From: Norana najaformis
Taxonomy: Eukaryota; Annelida; Clitellata; Crassiclitellata; Hormogastridae
Direction: 5' to 3'
Assembly (NCBI GenBank): GCA_964023275.1
Contig: OZ029927.1
Span: forward strand, 2,961,715 to 3,025,714
Length of the DNA: 64,000 nucleotides
Both the position numbers and the translations under genes were made by a program. This document shows, one piece after another, positions 22,701 to 34,237 of the stretch. The notes under the pieces were generated by a model that saw only the letters and a program-made list of their open reading frames with translations, ran no database searches and was not told where the DNA came from. Positions within the stretch are counted from its first letter, which is position 1. The number at the start of each line of letters is the position of its first letter.

Positions 22701-25203
22701 AGACTGTCTAGCGAGCAGTCACCCATAATGGGCAACCTACACAATGAATTTAAACTGTAATTGCAACAGAGCCTTGTAAAGCAACTCATTAAACCTCTCA
22801 AAAGCACTCTATTCATGACTATCAGTCCAACGGAAATACAAACATCTTCAGGGCTTTACAGAATGTAAAGCAATCCTCATTTATAGGAAACGAGTGAATC
22901 TCAAAGGGCAGACTGTTCTATAAAAGAAAGTCCAATGCGAAGGAAGCATTGATAAGCATGTCTACAGATGTGTGCCAATGGGCAACCATAAGATCAGCCA
23001 ACGTTACTGGACACAGCGATTGACGACCAGGTCGAGTGGAGACAGGAAAGAACATCTCACTGAATAGCCCTGAGAAGCAAAGCCACCAAAGAATGTTCAC
23101 AGAATTTTCTTGCTAAAAATATTTACACCATACCTGTGAGAGAAAATATGCATACATCACAATTTCATTTAATTATGCAATGCAGTGTAGTACAACGTAA
23201 TATCATTACTTTAAAGTAACAAGTCAATAGCCAGAAAATAACAACTTTGACAATATTTACATGTTTTGTTTTTCCATTATCAAATATTGAGGACAAGCTC
23301 CAGTAGCCACACCTGCTCCTCATCAGATACTGGAGTGCATGATAAAGAATGGTCTATGGTAATGTATTAATCTGTAGCAAAGACATATTCCAAAAAACAG
23401 CAATCATCTCCTTGAAAAGATATAGCAACAGTAAGTACACATGATAACTGAAAGAACTGCACAGTTCTCACTTGATCATTCTCTGAAAGAACTGCACAGT
23501 TCTCACTTGATCATTCTCTGAAAGAACTGCACAGTTCTCACTTGATCATTCTCTTTCTGAATGGCTTCCACATCAGCTGTTCTCAACAACTTCCTCTTCT
23601 TCTTTGGACTATCATAAACATCTTCCTCTTCACCTCCAGTCTCTGCAAAAAAATTACATTCTATTAACAGTTCATTTTGCACTTTGAGCAGGTCACATTA
23701 TGGTGCTATTCAGTATCCAAATACACACATGCATTCAAAACAAGAACTCTCAAAAGGTGATAAAATTTCCTAAAGTCTAACTAGTTATAATCTCTGGTAC
23801 ACCATGAAACTGCATTTAAAACATTCTTCAAATACTGTTACTGGTCCCATTATAATAATGCCATCTTTTCCTAGCCTAATTCTTTTGTATTTTGAGGAAT
23901 CAATTAAAAATGTCCTGTACTCCAGTTGATTCAGGCATAAGATTCTTCAGCCTTTGACTGAAGTGATGCCACAATTACCAAACATCATAACTGTAACTAT
24001 GGTATAATTCTATCCATTCTGTAATATGTAATACATGTGCACTTTTCAAATGCAATTACAGACTACTTACTTACATAATTACAAACTTACCTATGAACTT
24101 AATTATGAACACTCCTGAACTGTTTAGATACGCTGCAAGAGTTGTACCTGTTGGCCTATTCTTTGCTAAAGATTCTGACAGTAGTTGAGTTGCTGTGACA
24201 GCTACACGAGTTCTATCAGTCTTTGCCTTTCTCTTCTCTGCCATCTTTGTTTTGTTCACTTTCTCAACAGAGTAATTATCAGAGTCAGCTAAACTGTTAA
24301 CAGAGTCTTTGACTATCAGCTCTTCTTCAGTTCTACGATTCTTCCTTGTCTCAGTCTCCAACGCTGTCTCTGTTGGTTTCTGCACATCAGGTAAATTAAC
24401 ATCCACAGCTGATTTATTCTTCATTACCTTGCCAGTCCTTCCTTCTTTCATTTTCTTTGACTTCTTGCTACCTTCTTTTGAGCCTTCTGCTTTAGGTTGC
24501 ACCAAATCAGCAAGTATTCCTGAGGTTGAACTCATCGCAACTTCCTCAGTTTCCCTCAGGTTTTGTACGATCTCACTGTTCAGTCGAATTGGTTCCAAAT
24601 TTGTGTCTTGGGTAGTTACATCCATGCTAGCTTTAGTTCTCAATTCTATTATATTTTGGTTTCCTTTGGTCCTCTCAGCCAAATCAGTATCAACGACTGA
24701 AGGACTGTTGAAAACCAAGTGTTTATCTCGTTTACTCTTCTTTTTTTTCCCATTCATTTTGAACTGTTCTTCACATCCATCTATTGAAAATTCTGCAACA
24801 ACGGCCTCTTTTTCAGGTGCATCTATCTGATATCTGCTTTTCTTCATTTTTGACTCTTTCAGTGCTGATGTGCCTGATAATGGTGCCTCAGGATGACAGA
24901 TATTTATAGCAGAAGAAGGTTCTTCACTTTCTCCATTATGTACTTGTCCTGTTATTGTTGAAGAAATGGATAAACAACAATCATTAATTTTTCTTTTCTT
25001 ACTTCCAATATGAAGACTTTGTGCAGATACTGCTTTAAGACTCTTCTCTCCACCACCATCTACGCTCTGACTTTCATCAAAACTCTTGTTCCTCTTTCCA
25101 ACCTTCTCTTTCTTTCTATTAGAAAACTCATTTATATTAGCATTTTCATCTTCACAAAGAATCGATTTCCCTTGTGTTCTTTGAGTCTTGCTATTTTCAT
25201 CCA
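19743..25203 (-). CDS. Unrecognised nuclear-type protein with three repeated zinc-finger modules (five exons seen, 5' end unresolved)
   Basis: Exons: A about 25203-24091, B 23642-23542, C 22578-22321, D 21778-21596, E 20051-19743 (stop TAA). A-B join in phase 1; B-C, C-D and D-E are all phase 0. Exon A is low-complexity, rich in K, S and E, with several basic clusters. Exon B has acidic EEED then SPKKKRKLL, an SV40-like nuclear signal. Exons C, D and E each hold one module of form C-P/L-V-x-G-C-x-G-x(4-5)-R-x-x-R-H-L-x-x-C-H-x-(E/D), in C and E preceded by IPRPN. Exon E ends in a charged helix and an acidic tail. The module resembles atypical zinc knuckles (spacing from second Cys to His near 9 rather than 12). 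A TGA lies in frame just before exon A and the first in-frame ATG is at 24847, so an upstream exon probably supplies the start. Function is unknown; a chromatin or nucleic-acid role is inference only. Confidence 0.72.
20111..20715. repeat. 30-bp minisatellite, about 20 units, with 4-unit higher-order pattern
   Basis: The unit AGACTCATATGGAACATGTA + ATCAGTGCAA recurs exactly every 30 bp for 16 units, then with alternating 31- and 30-bp spacing for about four more. A C-to-A variant (AGACTAATAT) marks units 5, 9, 12 and 16, giving a mostly 4-unit (120-bp) period. Because 30 is a multiple of 3, long reading frames exist on both strands; they are artefacts of the repeat. It lies in the intron between zinc-finger exons D and E. 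Confidence 0.97.
21237..21460 (-). mobile_element. tRNA-derived SINE, copy 1
   Basis: On the minus strand the head (about 21455-21375) has an A box in TGGTCTAGTGGTTAGCATG (as in tRNA-Glu) and a B box in GGGATTCAAATCCC. The anticodon stem does not pair properly, so this is not a working tRNA. A body follows with TCTGCTCCACTTGCAC and TGTACACTGACTGTACACTG, then CTGGTCGCCTGCCC and a GCTAAGAAAT end. The body matches the + copy at 62440-62672. It lies in the intron between zinc-finger exons D and E. Confidence 0.78.
23448..23552. repeat. Perfect 35-bp triplication carrying a splice donor
   Basis: Three contiguous identical 35-bp units (23448, 23483, 23518). The unit nearest the exon contains the donor of zinc-finger gene exon B (minus strand GATCAA|GTGAGA, cut after 23542); the other two contain identical sites at 23507 and 23472. 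Because 35 is not a multiple of 3, use of either distal donor meets a TGA in frame. Confidence 0.95.
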
Positions 25204-25408
25204 ATCTCTCTCAGTACATAAATCTAACCTGAAACAAATATTTCAGATTTTATTGCAAGGTTCTTAAATGCACTTTGTTAATGATATGCTTTCCCTGCTA
25301 ATTTTTATACAACTGTAGCAAGATCAGCCCAGACTGGTGTAGTGTTGAACCAATGGGCCAGTTATCTGTAAGATGAAAGCAAGTATAAATTAATTATTAC
25401 ACAACATA

Positions 25409-25434
25409 GTAAGTAAGTAAGTAAGTAAGCTTTT
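25409..25434. repeat. AAGT/GTAA tetranucleotide microsatellite
   Basis: Six GTAA-type units followed by GCTTTTATTAATGTC. A similar AAGTAAGTAAGT run occurs near 48335. Confidence 0.9.
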
Positions 25435-25439
25435 ATTAA

Positions 25440-26640
25440 TGTCAGACAAATGCTAACATTTTACAAAATACACAGTTGATGTAGTTAACTGCAACTGTTA
25501 GTCAGGAAAAGCCCAAAACAGCCCGTCTATAGCAGCTACTATGAGCGCTTATGACACTCGCTTTGATGAAGGTATACAATTCGAAGAACGGCAATTTCAT
25601 CGGTAGATGACTGAAGCTCACAAAGATGAGGCCGAGTTTGAAATATAACGTCTGATGTCAGAAGATTGTCGCCAACAGTAATGTCTCGATATAATTGGCC
25701 ACAGACGGCGTTTTGTTGTCATCTTGACAGTCCAAGTTGTAGGCTTACGGATGAAGCACATGGAAATCCCTGGTCGCTCGTTGTTGGTGCATCTAAAACA
25801 TGCCGGCGGCCACATGATGATGATCGTCGGTGTTGATGAAATTATCCAAAACCAGTAAAATCCACACAGTTGACTCAATAAGCACAACAGAAGCAGACTC
25901 GGAAGCAAAATATCTCAGAATTCATGATATTTTTCCGAACAAACGGCATACATCCTGACAAAAATACACATTTCTTTGGAATTAAAATTGGGGCGACCGG
26001 ATGTGCCCCCAGCGAGACCTGGCCCTCCTTTGACTTTACCTTTGACATACCTTTGACTTTAGCACAAGAAATTTTTAAAAGAAGTCTATTGCTGTAATTC
26101 ATGCAAATCTTCAAACGGTGTAGTTTCAGAGATCTATGCATATATGTCTGCATTTTAAACAAGTTATAAAAAACAAATACACCGCTTACATCTTAAGCAT
26201 ACACTGTTGAAGGGCTGTCGCAAATTCAAACTATTATTACCAAAAACTTCCTGTAAGTCTGTATGACTTAATAATTATTGTATGCATACTTTCTTGCTTG
26301 CTTACCACCAAAACACCTACTTATTTATTACAATACTCTTGCTCATGGATGCATCACTCCTGCTGTTCTGGTTATAATTTTACAGAAATCATTTACATAA
26401 AGCATAACAATATTTAGAAACTCGTTCAAGCACATGAATCCGAGTTGTCTGGCACTGGCATGTAGGCAACCTACATCACAACATTTGCCGACTACAAAAA
26501 ACACTTTTGCCATCACTTTGTAGTTCACTGCTTGCTGAATAATCACCACGGTGTAACTAAAGTTAGTGTTTAAGGCAAGCCTGTCCTGTATTTGTCGCTA
26601 ATTTTCACAATTTTCTGATGAAATTTATGATGGTCATTCA
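25440..26640. other. Spacer without recognisable gene
   Basis: Short frames on - (25618-25908, 25875-26162, 26343-26549) lack domains, paired splice sites or family resemblance. A segment near 25835-25865 weakly resembles 61565-61590 and may be an old repeat. Confidence 0.4.
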
Positions 26641-26647
26641 AAATGCT

Positions 26648-26762
26648 GTTGGTATAAAATATATAAATAGTCTCTTCATTTTCTACTTAGCCATTATCCA
26701 TTATGTTGGTATAAAATATAAAAAATAAGCAGTCTCTTCATTTTCTACTTAGCCATTATCCT
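26648..26762. repeat. Tandem duplication of about 56 bp
   Basis: TTGGTATAAAATATA followed by GTCTCTTCATTTTCTACTTA and GCCATTATCC occurs twice in succession (from about 26649 and 26705). The second copy has a small AAATAAGCA insertion. Confidence 0.85.
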
Positions 26763-27205
26763 ACGTCTCAACCATCACCCCATAATCCCCTAAATTTCTC
26801 CATGATCTTAAGGCCAAGACCAATAAAGTCTGTGGACCGGAACCAACTCGGTGCATTTACCTTGACCGCCATTGTTATTGAACACTATCTAAAGAATTTA
26901 CCACTTTCATTTTTAAAAATCCACTCATAAGGCTATACGCCTTATTACGCTGATCCTGTAGAACTGACTGATGTAGATACAGTAGGGGGTTTTTCTTTGG
27001 GTCGGCCGCCAAACGTTCACATCCACTGTTGACAGTTTAATATAAATATCTTTCACAAGGTTAAACTCTGACAACAAAACTCTACAAAATACTGAGTTTC
27101 AAACTGACATCCAATATCTCGCAAAAGTAAATACTTCATCTTCCCAAAAAAGAAGAAAATTTAGAATTTTGTACAAAATTAAAACAAAGTTGTCCACAGA
27201 TTATG

Positions 27206-27780
27206 CTTGAAGATGCAACACAACAGCTGTCGAAACACTAGCGTCACCTTGGTTGCTGCCATCGATGATGTAGGCCTAGATCCAAAAGGCCGGTTTGAGG
27301 CTAACTGTTGTTTTCCGCTCTCTCGCCCCACTTCTACCAAAGCCGCCACCGCCCCATCCGAGCCTCCCAGCCACAGTTCTGGAACCTCTTGGGTTGAAGC
27401 CCACGAGGCCTGCGGTGTTGATGCTCCCCGTAGCCGCCGGGTCTAATGCGCCAATCGAGACCACCCACTAGGCCGGTGCAAAACACTTCGATTTTTCTAG
27501 GCCATAGAAGCCGTTACTGCCCCCACCACACCTCCCAGCCATAATTCGGGCCCAGTGGGGTTTACGCTGCGTAGTAGCAGGAAGGGTGTTTACCACGCCC
27601 AAAGCCCGTCGTAGAGGACCTAGCATCGCTCCAAGCTTGAGGAATACAAAGCAAAGGCACTGAAGCACCTGGAAGAGTATACAAGCGAAGGCTCAGGCTG
27701 GAGGCTCGAGCGCTGTATGGCACTGGATTCCGGGAGCGCTCATACATTACATCCCATTGCTAAAGTGCATACCACCACGG
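27206..27780. other. GC-rich relic region
   Basis: Clearly more GC-rich than its surroundings, with open frames on both strands (27207-27446 on +, several on -) but no recognisable motif. It directly precedes an L2-like tail and may be the decayed 5' part of the same or another element. No gene call is supported. Confidence 0.3.
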
Positions 27781-27834
27781 GCGATTATCAACGTGAAGAA
27801 CCAGGACAGCCGCTGCCCTCAAGTGAGCAGTCCT

Positions 27835-27995
27835 GACTGCGCCACGCTGTCTCTGCCTGACTCTTGGATCTTGACCCAATCGATTTTTGCCTATCGATTT
27901 TGTTTTGACTGAGCGCCTGTGAATAAGCTGGTCCCCGCGGCGCGGCTTTCGTTGGGCGCTGTAGAAATCTTGGGTTTACGATTACGATTACGATT
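27835..27995 (+). mobile_element. L2/CR1-like 3' terminal fragment, family A copy 2
   Basis: CTGACTCTTGGATCTTGACC, CTATCGATTTTGTTTTGACTG, GAATAAGCTGGTCCC, TTGGGCGCTGTAGAAATC and a clean tail of three TTACGA/GATTAC units ending near 27995. The simple tail marks the true 3' end of the element. Confidence 0.8.
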
Positions 27996-28170
27996 ATAGC
28001 GCAGCACTCGAATCGCCCAGCCAAATAACAAGCCCACCTTCGCTAGGATAGAGTTCCCAGTGAAGTTGAGCGATATTGGTAGGTTCGAACTCCAGACAGA
28101 ACCCCACCCTATCGGTAAGTGGGTGGAAGGGTGGGCTGCACCCGATCAACATATATGACGGGCGGTAGGC

Positions 28171-28470
28171 ATGCGGTTGATCTGCTTCTTCTGCATCATG
28201 GCCGATGCCGATAACCTCCAAAACAAGCAATATGTCTGGAACAAGGATATGGCGCGCTTGCTACATATACAAAACGACAGTAAGTGCAGAGGGCACCCAT
28301 GCCACCGATGCCCGCATGTGTTCTCGACCACGAACCTGCTCGATGGGCACAAAGAAGATAGCCAGCGCCGAAACGAGCCCAAAAAAGCGTACAGAGAACT
28401 TGCGCTTTCGGCCCAGTTGGAGACGCGTGTCAGCGCATGTATGCTACCAAAGAAATTGTTTTCCAACCGT
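28171..28470 (+). pseudogene. Probable Polinton/Maverick-type DNA polymerase B remnant (N-terminal zinc-finger segment)
   Basis: The frame reads YVWNKDMARLLHIQND, then KCRGHPCHRCPHVFSTTNLL, then DGHKEDSQRRNEPKK. The order 'W-x-K-(x)-ARLL .. C-x2-C-x-H/G-F-ST-x-LL-x-x-H-x-x-(C)' resembles the segment ahead of the exonuclease domain in type-B DNA polymerases of Polinton-like and adintovirus-like elements in invertebrates. The last expected Cys is a Ser here, no exonuclease or polymerase motif follows, and the frame decays after about 90 codons. Alternative: a fragment of an unrelated C2H2 finger gene. Confidence 0.4.
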
Positions 28471-28812
28471 AGAGTAGCTTGCTTGGTCATCTTAGGACTC
28501 TGCTGGTGTTTTGAGATTATAGTTAGGCTACCAGAGATGCCCATAGTTTTTATATTTCATGTTCGTAATTTAAGTTTACAATAACATTGCAGTTACATTT
28601 ACTTATTGCTACGCATAGTTTCCAATACCACTTTAATATGATTTGCAATTGCAGTAGAAGCCGATTCAACTAACAAGAAGTCGTAGTGTGCTCATCTTAG
28701 GGACCTTTCCCCTACCTAGCTATATCGCCGATCAGCACAAAAAAGCATAAAAACTGATTCTCTTCTGTTCTTTAATATGTCCTTGGGCTCATCGCTCGAA
28801 GGTGTCGATCAC

Positions 28813-29093
28813 AACCAGAGGCGTCGATCCGTAGTAAACATTGGAGGGGCCCGGGCCTAAAGTGGGGGTCTGGGCGCAAAGCCCCTGTCGGGTTCCAGAG
28901 GCAAAGCCCTTAGTATGGGGTCAAGAATAGGCCTAATACAGGAAGAATGAGAACTTTATCAGGGCATAGCTGCCTTTTACTGATTTTACAGGTAAAATAT
29001 TGCTGGCCAACCAATGGCCAAGCTCTCATACTCAAAATATTGCCTGAGCACGGGTTCCGGGGGCACCCATATGATTGACGCCTCTGGAAACAT
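28813..29093. mobile_element. MITE-like non-autonomous DNA element with GC-rich interior
   Basis: The ends are inverted repeats: CCAGAGGCGTCGATC (28813) and GATTGACGCCTCTGG (ending about 29093). Inside is a GGGGCCCGGGCC segment and a CAGGTAAAATATTGCTGG stretch. Related partial copies are at 32560-32710 and 47160-47220. About 280 bp and no coding capacity. Confidence 0.7.
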
Positions 29094-29159
29094 TGGTGTC
29101 AATGTAAATCTGTGAAGTAGCACCGCAAGAAAAAAAATTGCATCAGAAAGACCAGCGTA

Positions 29160-29560
29160 ACTGCTTCCCAAATAGAGGTGTCGAACCATAGGCCACATTT
29201 AGTGAACACATTTTTCCTTTCTACTTCCTCTAATAAAATTACTTTTTTAATTCTAGATCCCAAATTTTTCGTTAATAAAGACTGGATTGGACCCATATAG
29301 ATTCCTTGGATTGGACCTAAAGACTATTCTTTGAGCATAGACAAAAGTAAAACCATAATTCTTTTCAAAAATGTTTTAATTGCATTAGCAAGATGGCAGC
29401 ACAGGTTCATTAATGTCAGTTATATTCGCTAGGTGACAGCACGGTTTTGAAAAAGACCATTAGATCAAATCGCGCGCTGGTTACACGAATCCTATGCACG
29501 TGTTGACCACTCCTTCACATTCCTTCGGACTGTACGTTTGGCTGTCCCTGTGCTTGTCTG
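29160..29560 (+). repeat. Dispersed repeat family, copy 1 (pair with 31355-31680)
   Basis: Shared landmarks in order: AGAGGTGTCG, AAATTACTTTTTTAAT, TAATAAAGAC, TTCGCTAGGTG.CAGCACGGTTT, and ACACG..GTTGACCACTCCTTC (ATTGACTACTCCTTT in the other copy). Diverged, same orientation. Nature unknown. Confidence 0.6.
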
Positions 29561-29733
29561 TCGGCCTGTCTGTGTTTATGGCGGATTAGGCAGCTGGAAA
29601 GTGTGCTGCCTGCAGATACGAGAAGGATAGTTGACGTTATTACTACATTTCGGATGCTTGATTTCTTTGTTTGCATATAATTAGTCATGTATGTTATTTC
29701 CTGCCCATCCCGCTGAGCTGTTCTGTTCTGTTC

Positions 29734-30282
29734 TCAGCCTTCCTCGTTCCGAGATTCGGCCGCATCATGCACAATGTTCCTCCAGTGTCCTCTGTCTTCC
29801 ACCAGCCTGAGCATCTCCTCCATTGTTAGCCCAGTCCATGCCCTGATGTTGCCCAACCAGTTTATTCTCGGTCTTCCTCTTTTCCGTCCTCCCGGTATTG
29901 TGCCCTGTATTATCTCCTTCTCGATGCATGTTCCCTCCTTCCTCATGATGTGGCCAAAATAGATCAATTTCCTTTTCCTTACTGTCTTCAAAAGATTCCT
30001 CTCTACTCCAGCCGCTTCCAGTACCCATTCATTTGACCGCATTTCCATCCACGATATTTGCATGATCATTCTTAGACATTTCATCTCGAATGCTTCTATC
30101 CTCCTCTCTTCCTCCTTCCTCAAAGTCCAACTCTCACATCCGTACAGTGCCACCGGCCATACTAATGTCATCAAGAGCCTCATCTTTGTTACCAGTGATA
30201 TGCCATGGCTTTTCCATATTTTTTTAAGATTTGTAGCCATTGCATATCCCTTTGCAAGTCGTACCCTTATCTCGCTGAGCAC
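29734..30282 (-). mobile_element. Non-LTR retrotransposon 3' fragment (RT C-terminal 180 residues)
   Basis: The single frame contains KIWKSHGISLVTKMRLL, LYGCESWTLRK, EAFEMKCLRMIMQISW, KRKLIYFGHIMRKEG, GGRKRGRPRINWLGNIRAW and EDRGHWRNIVHDAAES. This is the standard thumb/C-terminal block of endonuclease-encoding LINEs widespread in marine invertebrates. The frame is uninterrupted over 182 codons. Catalytic RT motifs lie 5' of the break and are missing. Confidence 0.9.
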
Positions 30283-30439
30283 CTGCTTTTAAAGGTTTCG
30301 CTGTGAGTGTGGCGTTGCCAGATCCATACGTAATACACCTGCCTACTTAAAATAGTTTTGCCGCCCTTTCTCGGATCTGGCTGGTCACCGATCCCTTATT
30401 AAATGGGAAAAGCCTGAATAGCGCCCTTTTCTTCGGCCT

Positions 30440-30600
<161 letters not shown>

Positions 30601-30650
30601 TGGGGAAGACTTAAGGGCAGGAACAAAATGTTGGAGGAAATGAATCTTCG

Positions 30651-31075
30651 GTGAGAAATATAGAAAAAAAACTGATGTGGAGGGAAGAATGTTTGCACAC
30701 ACGTGCCACACCACTCTGGAATAAACTCCCCCCAGAATTGCCACAGTTTTCTGACCCATCATACAAACTCATCGATGCTCCACCGCTTGCAATTTCTGCT
30801 TCGGCCTTTCACGCTAAACTCAAAACATTCCTCTTTCACAGATTGTACCCTGACACCCGTTCTTCCTCATCTCTCTCTCCTCTTCAACCCCAAACACCAC
30901 CACCCGTAGCTGCCACCCTGTCTCCCCATCTGACTTTTGGATCTTGACTTGGAACTGAACCCTTTTACCTATCGATTTTGTTTTGACTGAGCGCCTGTGA
31001 ATAAGCTGGTACTCGCGGCGCGGCTTTCGTTGGGCGCTGTAGAAATCTCAGAATTACGATTACGATTACAACTTT
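30651..31075 (+). mobile_element. L2/CR1-like element 3' part with RT C-terminal frame, family A copy 3
   Basis: The frame 30651-30947 contains ATPLWNKLPPELPQFSD and SAFHAKLKTFLFHRLYPDT, the WN-x-LP..F-x-x-x-LK-x-x-L C-terminal signature of L2/CR1 RT proteins. The 3' UTR (from about 30915) has the family A landmarks and ends in TTACGATTACGATTACAA. Only the last 100 codons survive. Confidence 0.82.
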
Positions 31076-31354
31076 GTCACCAGGCAGTCAAATTTGGTAA
31101 CGATTTATGCTGGAAAGTAAATGGGCCCGTGTCTAGGACCTTGGGATTCATCCATTGCCGGCTCAAGGATCAGCGGAGCTGGAATGATCGTGTCCCCTAC
31201 GTCCTAATGTTGGACATGGTAGCCTTATTGCAGTAGCTTCCAGTGTTTAACATCTTATGGCTGCCAGGGTCGTTGACGTCGACCTTTACCTTACTTTACC
31301 ATTAAAGTCATGCGTTTACACAAAATATGCGTGGGGAGGTCAGCTAACTTACTT

Positions 31355-31680
31355 AAAAATAGAGGTGTCGGCGTGTATCCGACATGGAATGAACAGGTTT
31401 GTTCTTTACCACTTTCGCATCTTATAAAATTACTTTAACTGATGTTATGCCCTAATATTTTACTAATAAAAACATGGTTTAGCAAAAAGAAATATCTTCG
31501 AAAATAAGTAGAAATTAAACAGCGTCTTCTACATTGATTGTGAAAAGACGCATGCCTATTGAAAATGGTTCATTTGCATTCGCTAGGTGGGAGCACGGTT
31601 TCAAAAGCCCATTGAGCTGGCAGTTTCAACACGAATTCCAAACACGTAAGCTATTGACTACTCCTTTTCGTTGCTTCTCT
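31355..31680 (+). repeat. Dispersed repeat family, copy 2 (pair with 29160-29560)
   Basis: See the partner for shared landmarks. Directly downstream, GTAAAGCGCCTCGCATAACC and TCTCAAAAACACTCTAAATT (31698-31737) resemble GTAAAGCAACTCATTAAACC and TCTCAAAAGCACTCTATTCA at 22776-22815, another dispersed short repeat. Confidence 0.55.
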
Positions 31681-32124
31681 GATTGTTGTAATACAGCATT
31701 TGTAAAGCGCCTCGCATAACCTCTCAAAAACACTCTAAATTTATTAATTACTCATTTATAACCGGATGTCAACACATTATATAATCCGCTTACGTGATTC
31801 TTTTCTTGTACCTCTACAGATGGGACGGATAGTTGAGTCAACTAGGAAAATTTTCTATACCTGGAGTTGAACCTTGGGAAACTAAGTAACTGGCTTTCAA
31901 TTTCACCTCATTGCATCTACACCAAACAGTGATGAAAAGCTGATGAGCCTGCCTCCACAAGTGCAATTTCACCATCAATATTGACTTGTTCAAAATTAAC
32001 GAAATCTTATATCCATATACTTAACAGAGGGCGCTTTCTTCGGCTAGCGATGCAGAGACTGTGTGGGGATTATAATTATAAAGGGCGACTATATGAATAT
32101 GGGTATATATGTATCCACCCCATA

Positions 32125-32172
32125 ATTACAAAACCATATGTACATAAGGTACATGTATATGGTTTTGTAACT
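32125..32172. repeat. Imperfect inverted repeat (hairpin)
   Basis: TTACAAAACCATATGTAC and the downstream arm GTACATGTATATGGTTTTGT + AA pair around a short centre. The right arm has four extra bases (ATGT). No gene is nearby. Confidence 0.7.
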
Positions 32173-32559
32173 GAAGAGACTAATTTAGCGGGTCGGCTTG
32201 CATCTGTACTGCCTGACTAGTCGAAGATGACATCCAGATGGCGATAGCCTTGATGTGAGAGCAAGTTGTATGACCTGCATTCCATTAATTTTTCAGGGTT
32301 GTGTCAAACATTGCTATAGTTCTGTGCCCCCGGCGACCTGTGTAGTTTAAAGTCTGTATGTCGAACTGCTTGTGACTCACTTCGCTTGGTCGACCTGCAT
32401 ATAATTATGTACTGTTGTAGTACATATTCATGTATCTGTCTTTCTGTCTGTCCGTTTCTCTACCTAAGCAAAAGTAGGCATAGACAGCAATACCTAGAGA
32501 GGTACGTACAATCGGAAATTACGGACTGGGATTGTTTACTAAAGTCTTAAAGTGAAGAA

Positions 32560-32710
32560 TGACAACTTTTGTCAGTCCAGAGCTGCCTTGTACCGATTTT
32601 ACAGCTAAAATATTGCCGGGGCCCAAGCAATGGCCGGGCCCCCAGGCTCAAAATATTGCCGGGGCCCGGGCCCCAGGGGCACCCATAGGATCGACGCCAC
32701 TGATCACAAC
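32560..32710. mobile_element. Partial copy of the GGGCCCGGGCC MITE-like family
   Basis: Shares GAGCTGCCTTGTACCGATTT, TACAGCTAAAATATTGCCGG and GGGGCACCCATA..GATCGACGCC with 28960-29093. The left part of the element is missing. Confidence 0.65.
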
Positions 32711-32749
32711 GTTTCACTGTAGATTTCCACTGTCATCATGTAATCGATT

Positions 32750-34130
32750 TCTGTCATGCTTTTTGTTTTACGGCGGGTAGTATCTGCACCCTACCGACCA
32801 ACCATCCTCCTTCATCCAGGCTTTGGACTGGCACAGGTAAACCTGTGGCGGAGTTTAAAAACCGATTGCCGCTATTTAATGCGGGAAAGAGTTGGGCCTG
32901 CTTAGATAGCATCGCTGTAATCAACCATGGTGTATGTGAAAGTGTGCATCAAGGTAGTGGTGGCTTGAGTTGTGCGTGAGCGGTGTATTGTGCGAATCTG
33001 ACGCAGGTGGTAGAAGCATGTTCCATATACATATTTCGGATGCTGTGAGGCAATTCATGATCCACGGTCACATCCAGCTAACACACGGCAGTGGAAAAAG
33101 AGACATGCTGCAGATTAGGCAAGTTGATTTCAGACAGCCACGGCTACCAAGCTAGGTAAACTGGGTATTCCCAGGGTTCAGCCAGAGGGTGTTAGACGAT
33201 ATCCAGGCGCGAAGCGTTTCCGATGTCTGCAGCATTGTCTCCACTAAGGAGATAGCCTGTATAGCTAGGTCGTGGACATTTGTCAGTGTCGTCAACATAC
33301 CGGTAAGCCGCAACTCCTAGGATGGCAGGTTTAAATCGACGGTGTAGGGGATATAGTACGTTGAGAGACCTGAAATGGAGCCCCTTAGTCAGAACATGGA
33401 CCATTCAGACCCTGTGAACCAAAAAATGCCTGGCACTCCCTGGAAGGATTGAAAGCAACCACGAAAGAGGTTGACTTGCGACAATGAACGTCGTCTCAAG
33501 GTGCTCTAAAATAATATTGTGGTCGGCAGCCTTAAAAGCCGCACTCTCATCGAAATGCAAGGAGAGTTAGGCCTACAAGTTCCCGGTCAAAATAGCCTCA
33601 CAATGTTACTAAGAATGCGTGTAATAACAAAGTATATTTACATTTCTGAACCGACTGTTGCGTAAGAGGAACAGAAGGGAATTTGACTCAAGATAATATA
33701 AGCTGCATCGGCACATAGTCCTCAACTTTTCTTCAAAACATATAGCCATGTCATTAGCATATAAAGACCGTCCAGCGCTCAAGAGAAAGAAAAACAATAG
33801 CACTGCATCGGGGCCTAACACTCGACTGAAGACTCAACGATACGCTTTACCGCCCTTCATAGAAATTGTCGGCTTGTGACCAAACAACCAAAACAACGGT
33901 TGAATTCAAATTTATTCAACTGTTTCCCCAGCTTTACATTCAGTCTGAACCAGAGTACAGCCCTTCCTTCTCTCATAATCCAACATTATTAGGTTCTACT
34001 GATGCTGGCCGCACTTGTCTAATATAAATGCACATATAGGATGTAGGTATACATATAGCTGGCCAAGCTAAAATTATACATATATACTCATAATATTCAA
34101 ACCACTGTCTACTCTGTACATCATTTCATA
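32750..34130. other. Gene-poor spacer
   Basis: No exon with domain similarity was recognised on either strand. Short frames at 32970-33155 (+) and 33192-33404 and 33609-33821 (-) lack supporting splice or family evidence. Confidence 0.4.
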
Positions 34131-34134
34131 TATC

Positions 34135-34237
<103 letters not shown>

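Noticed and set aside
24309-25267. Plus-strand frames of 173 and 85 codons opposite exon A
   Set aside because: Shadows of the minus-strand coding exon; composition is the reverse complement of Lys/Ser/Glu-rich codons.
28205-28477. Second plus-strand frame over the PolB-like remnant
   Set aside because: Out of phase with the frame that shows the Cys/His motif; no motif of its own.
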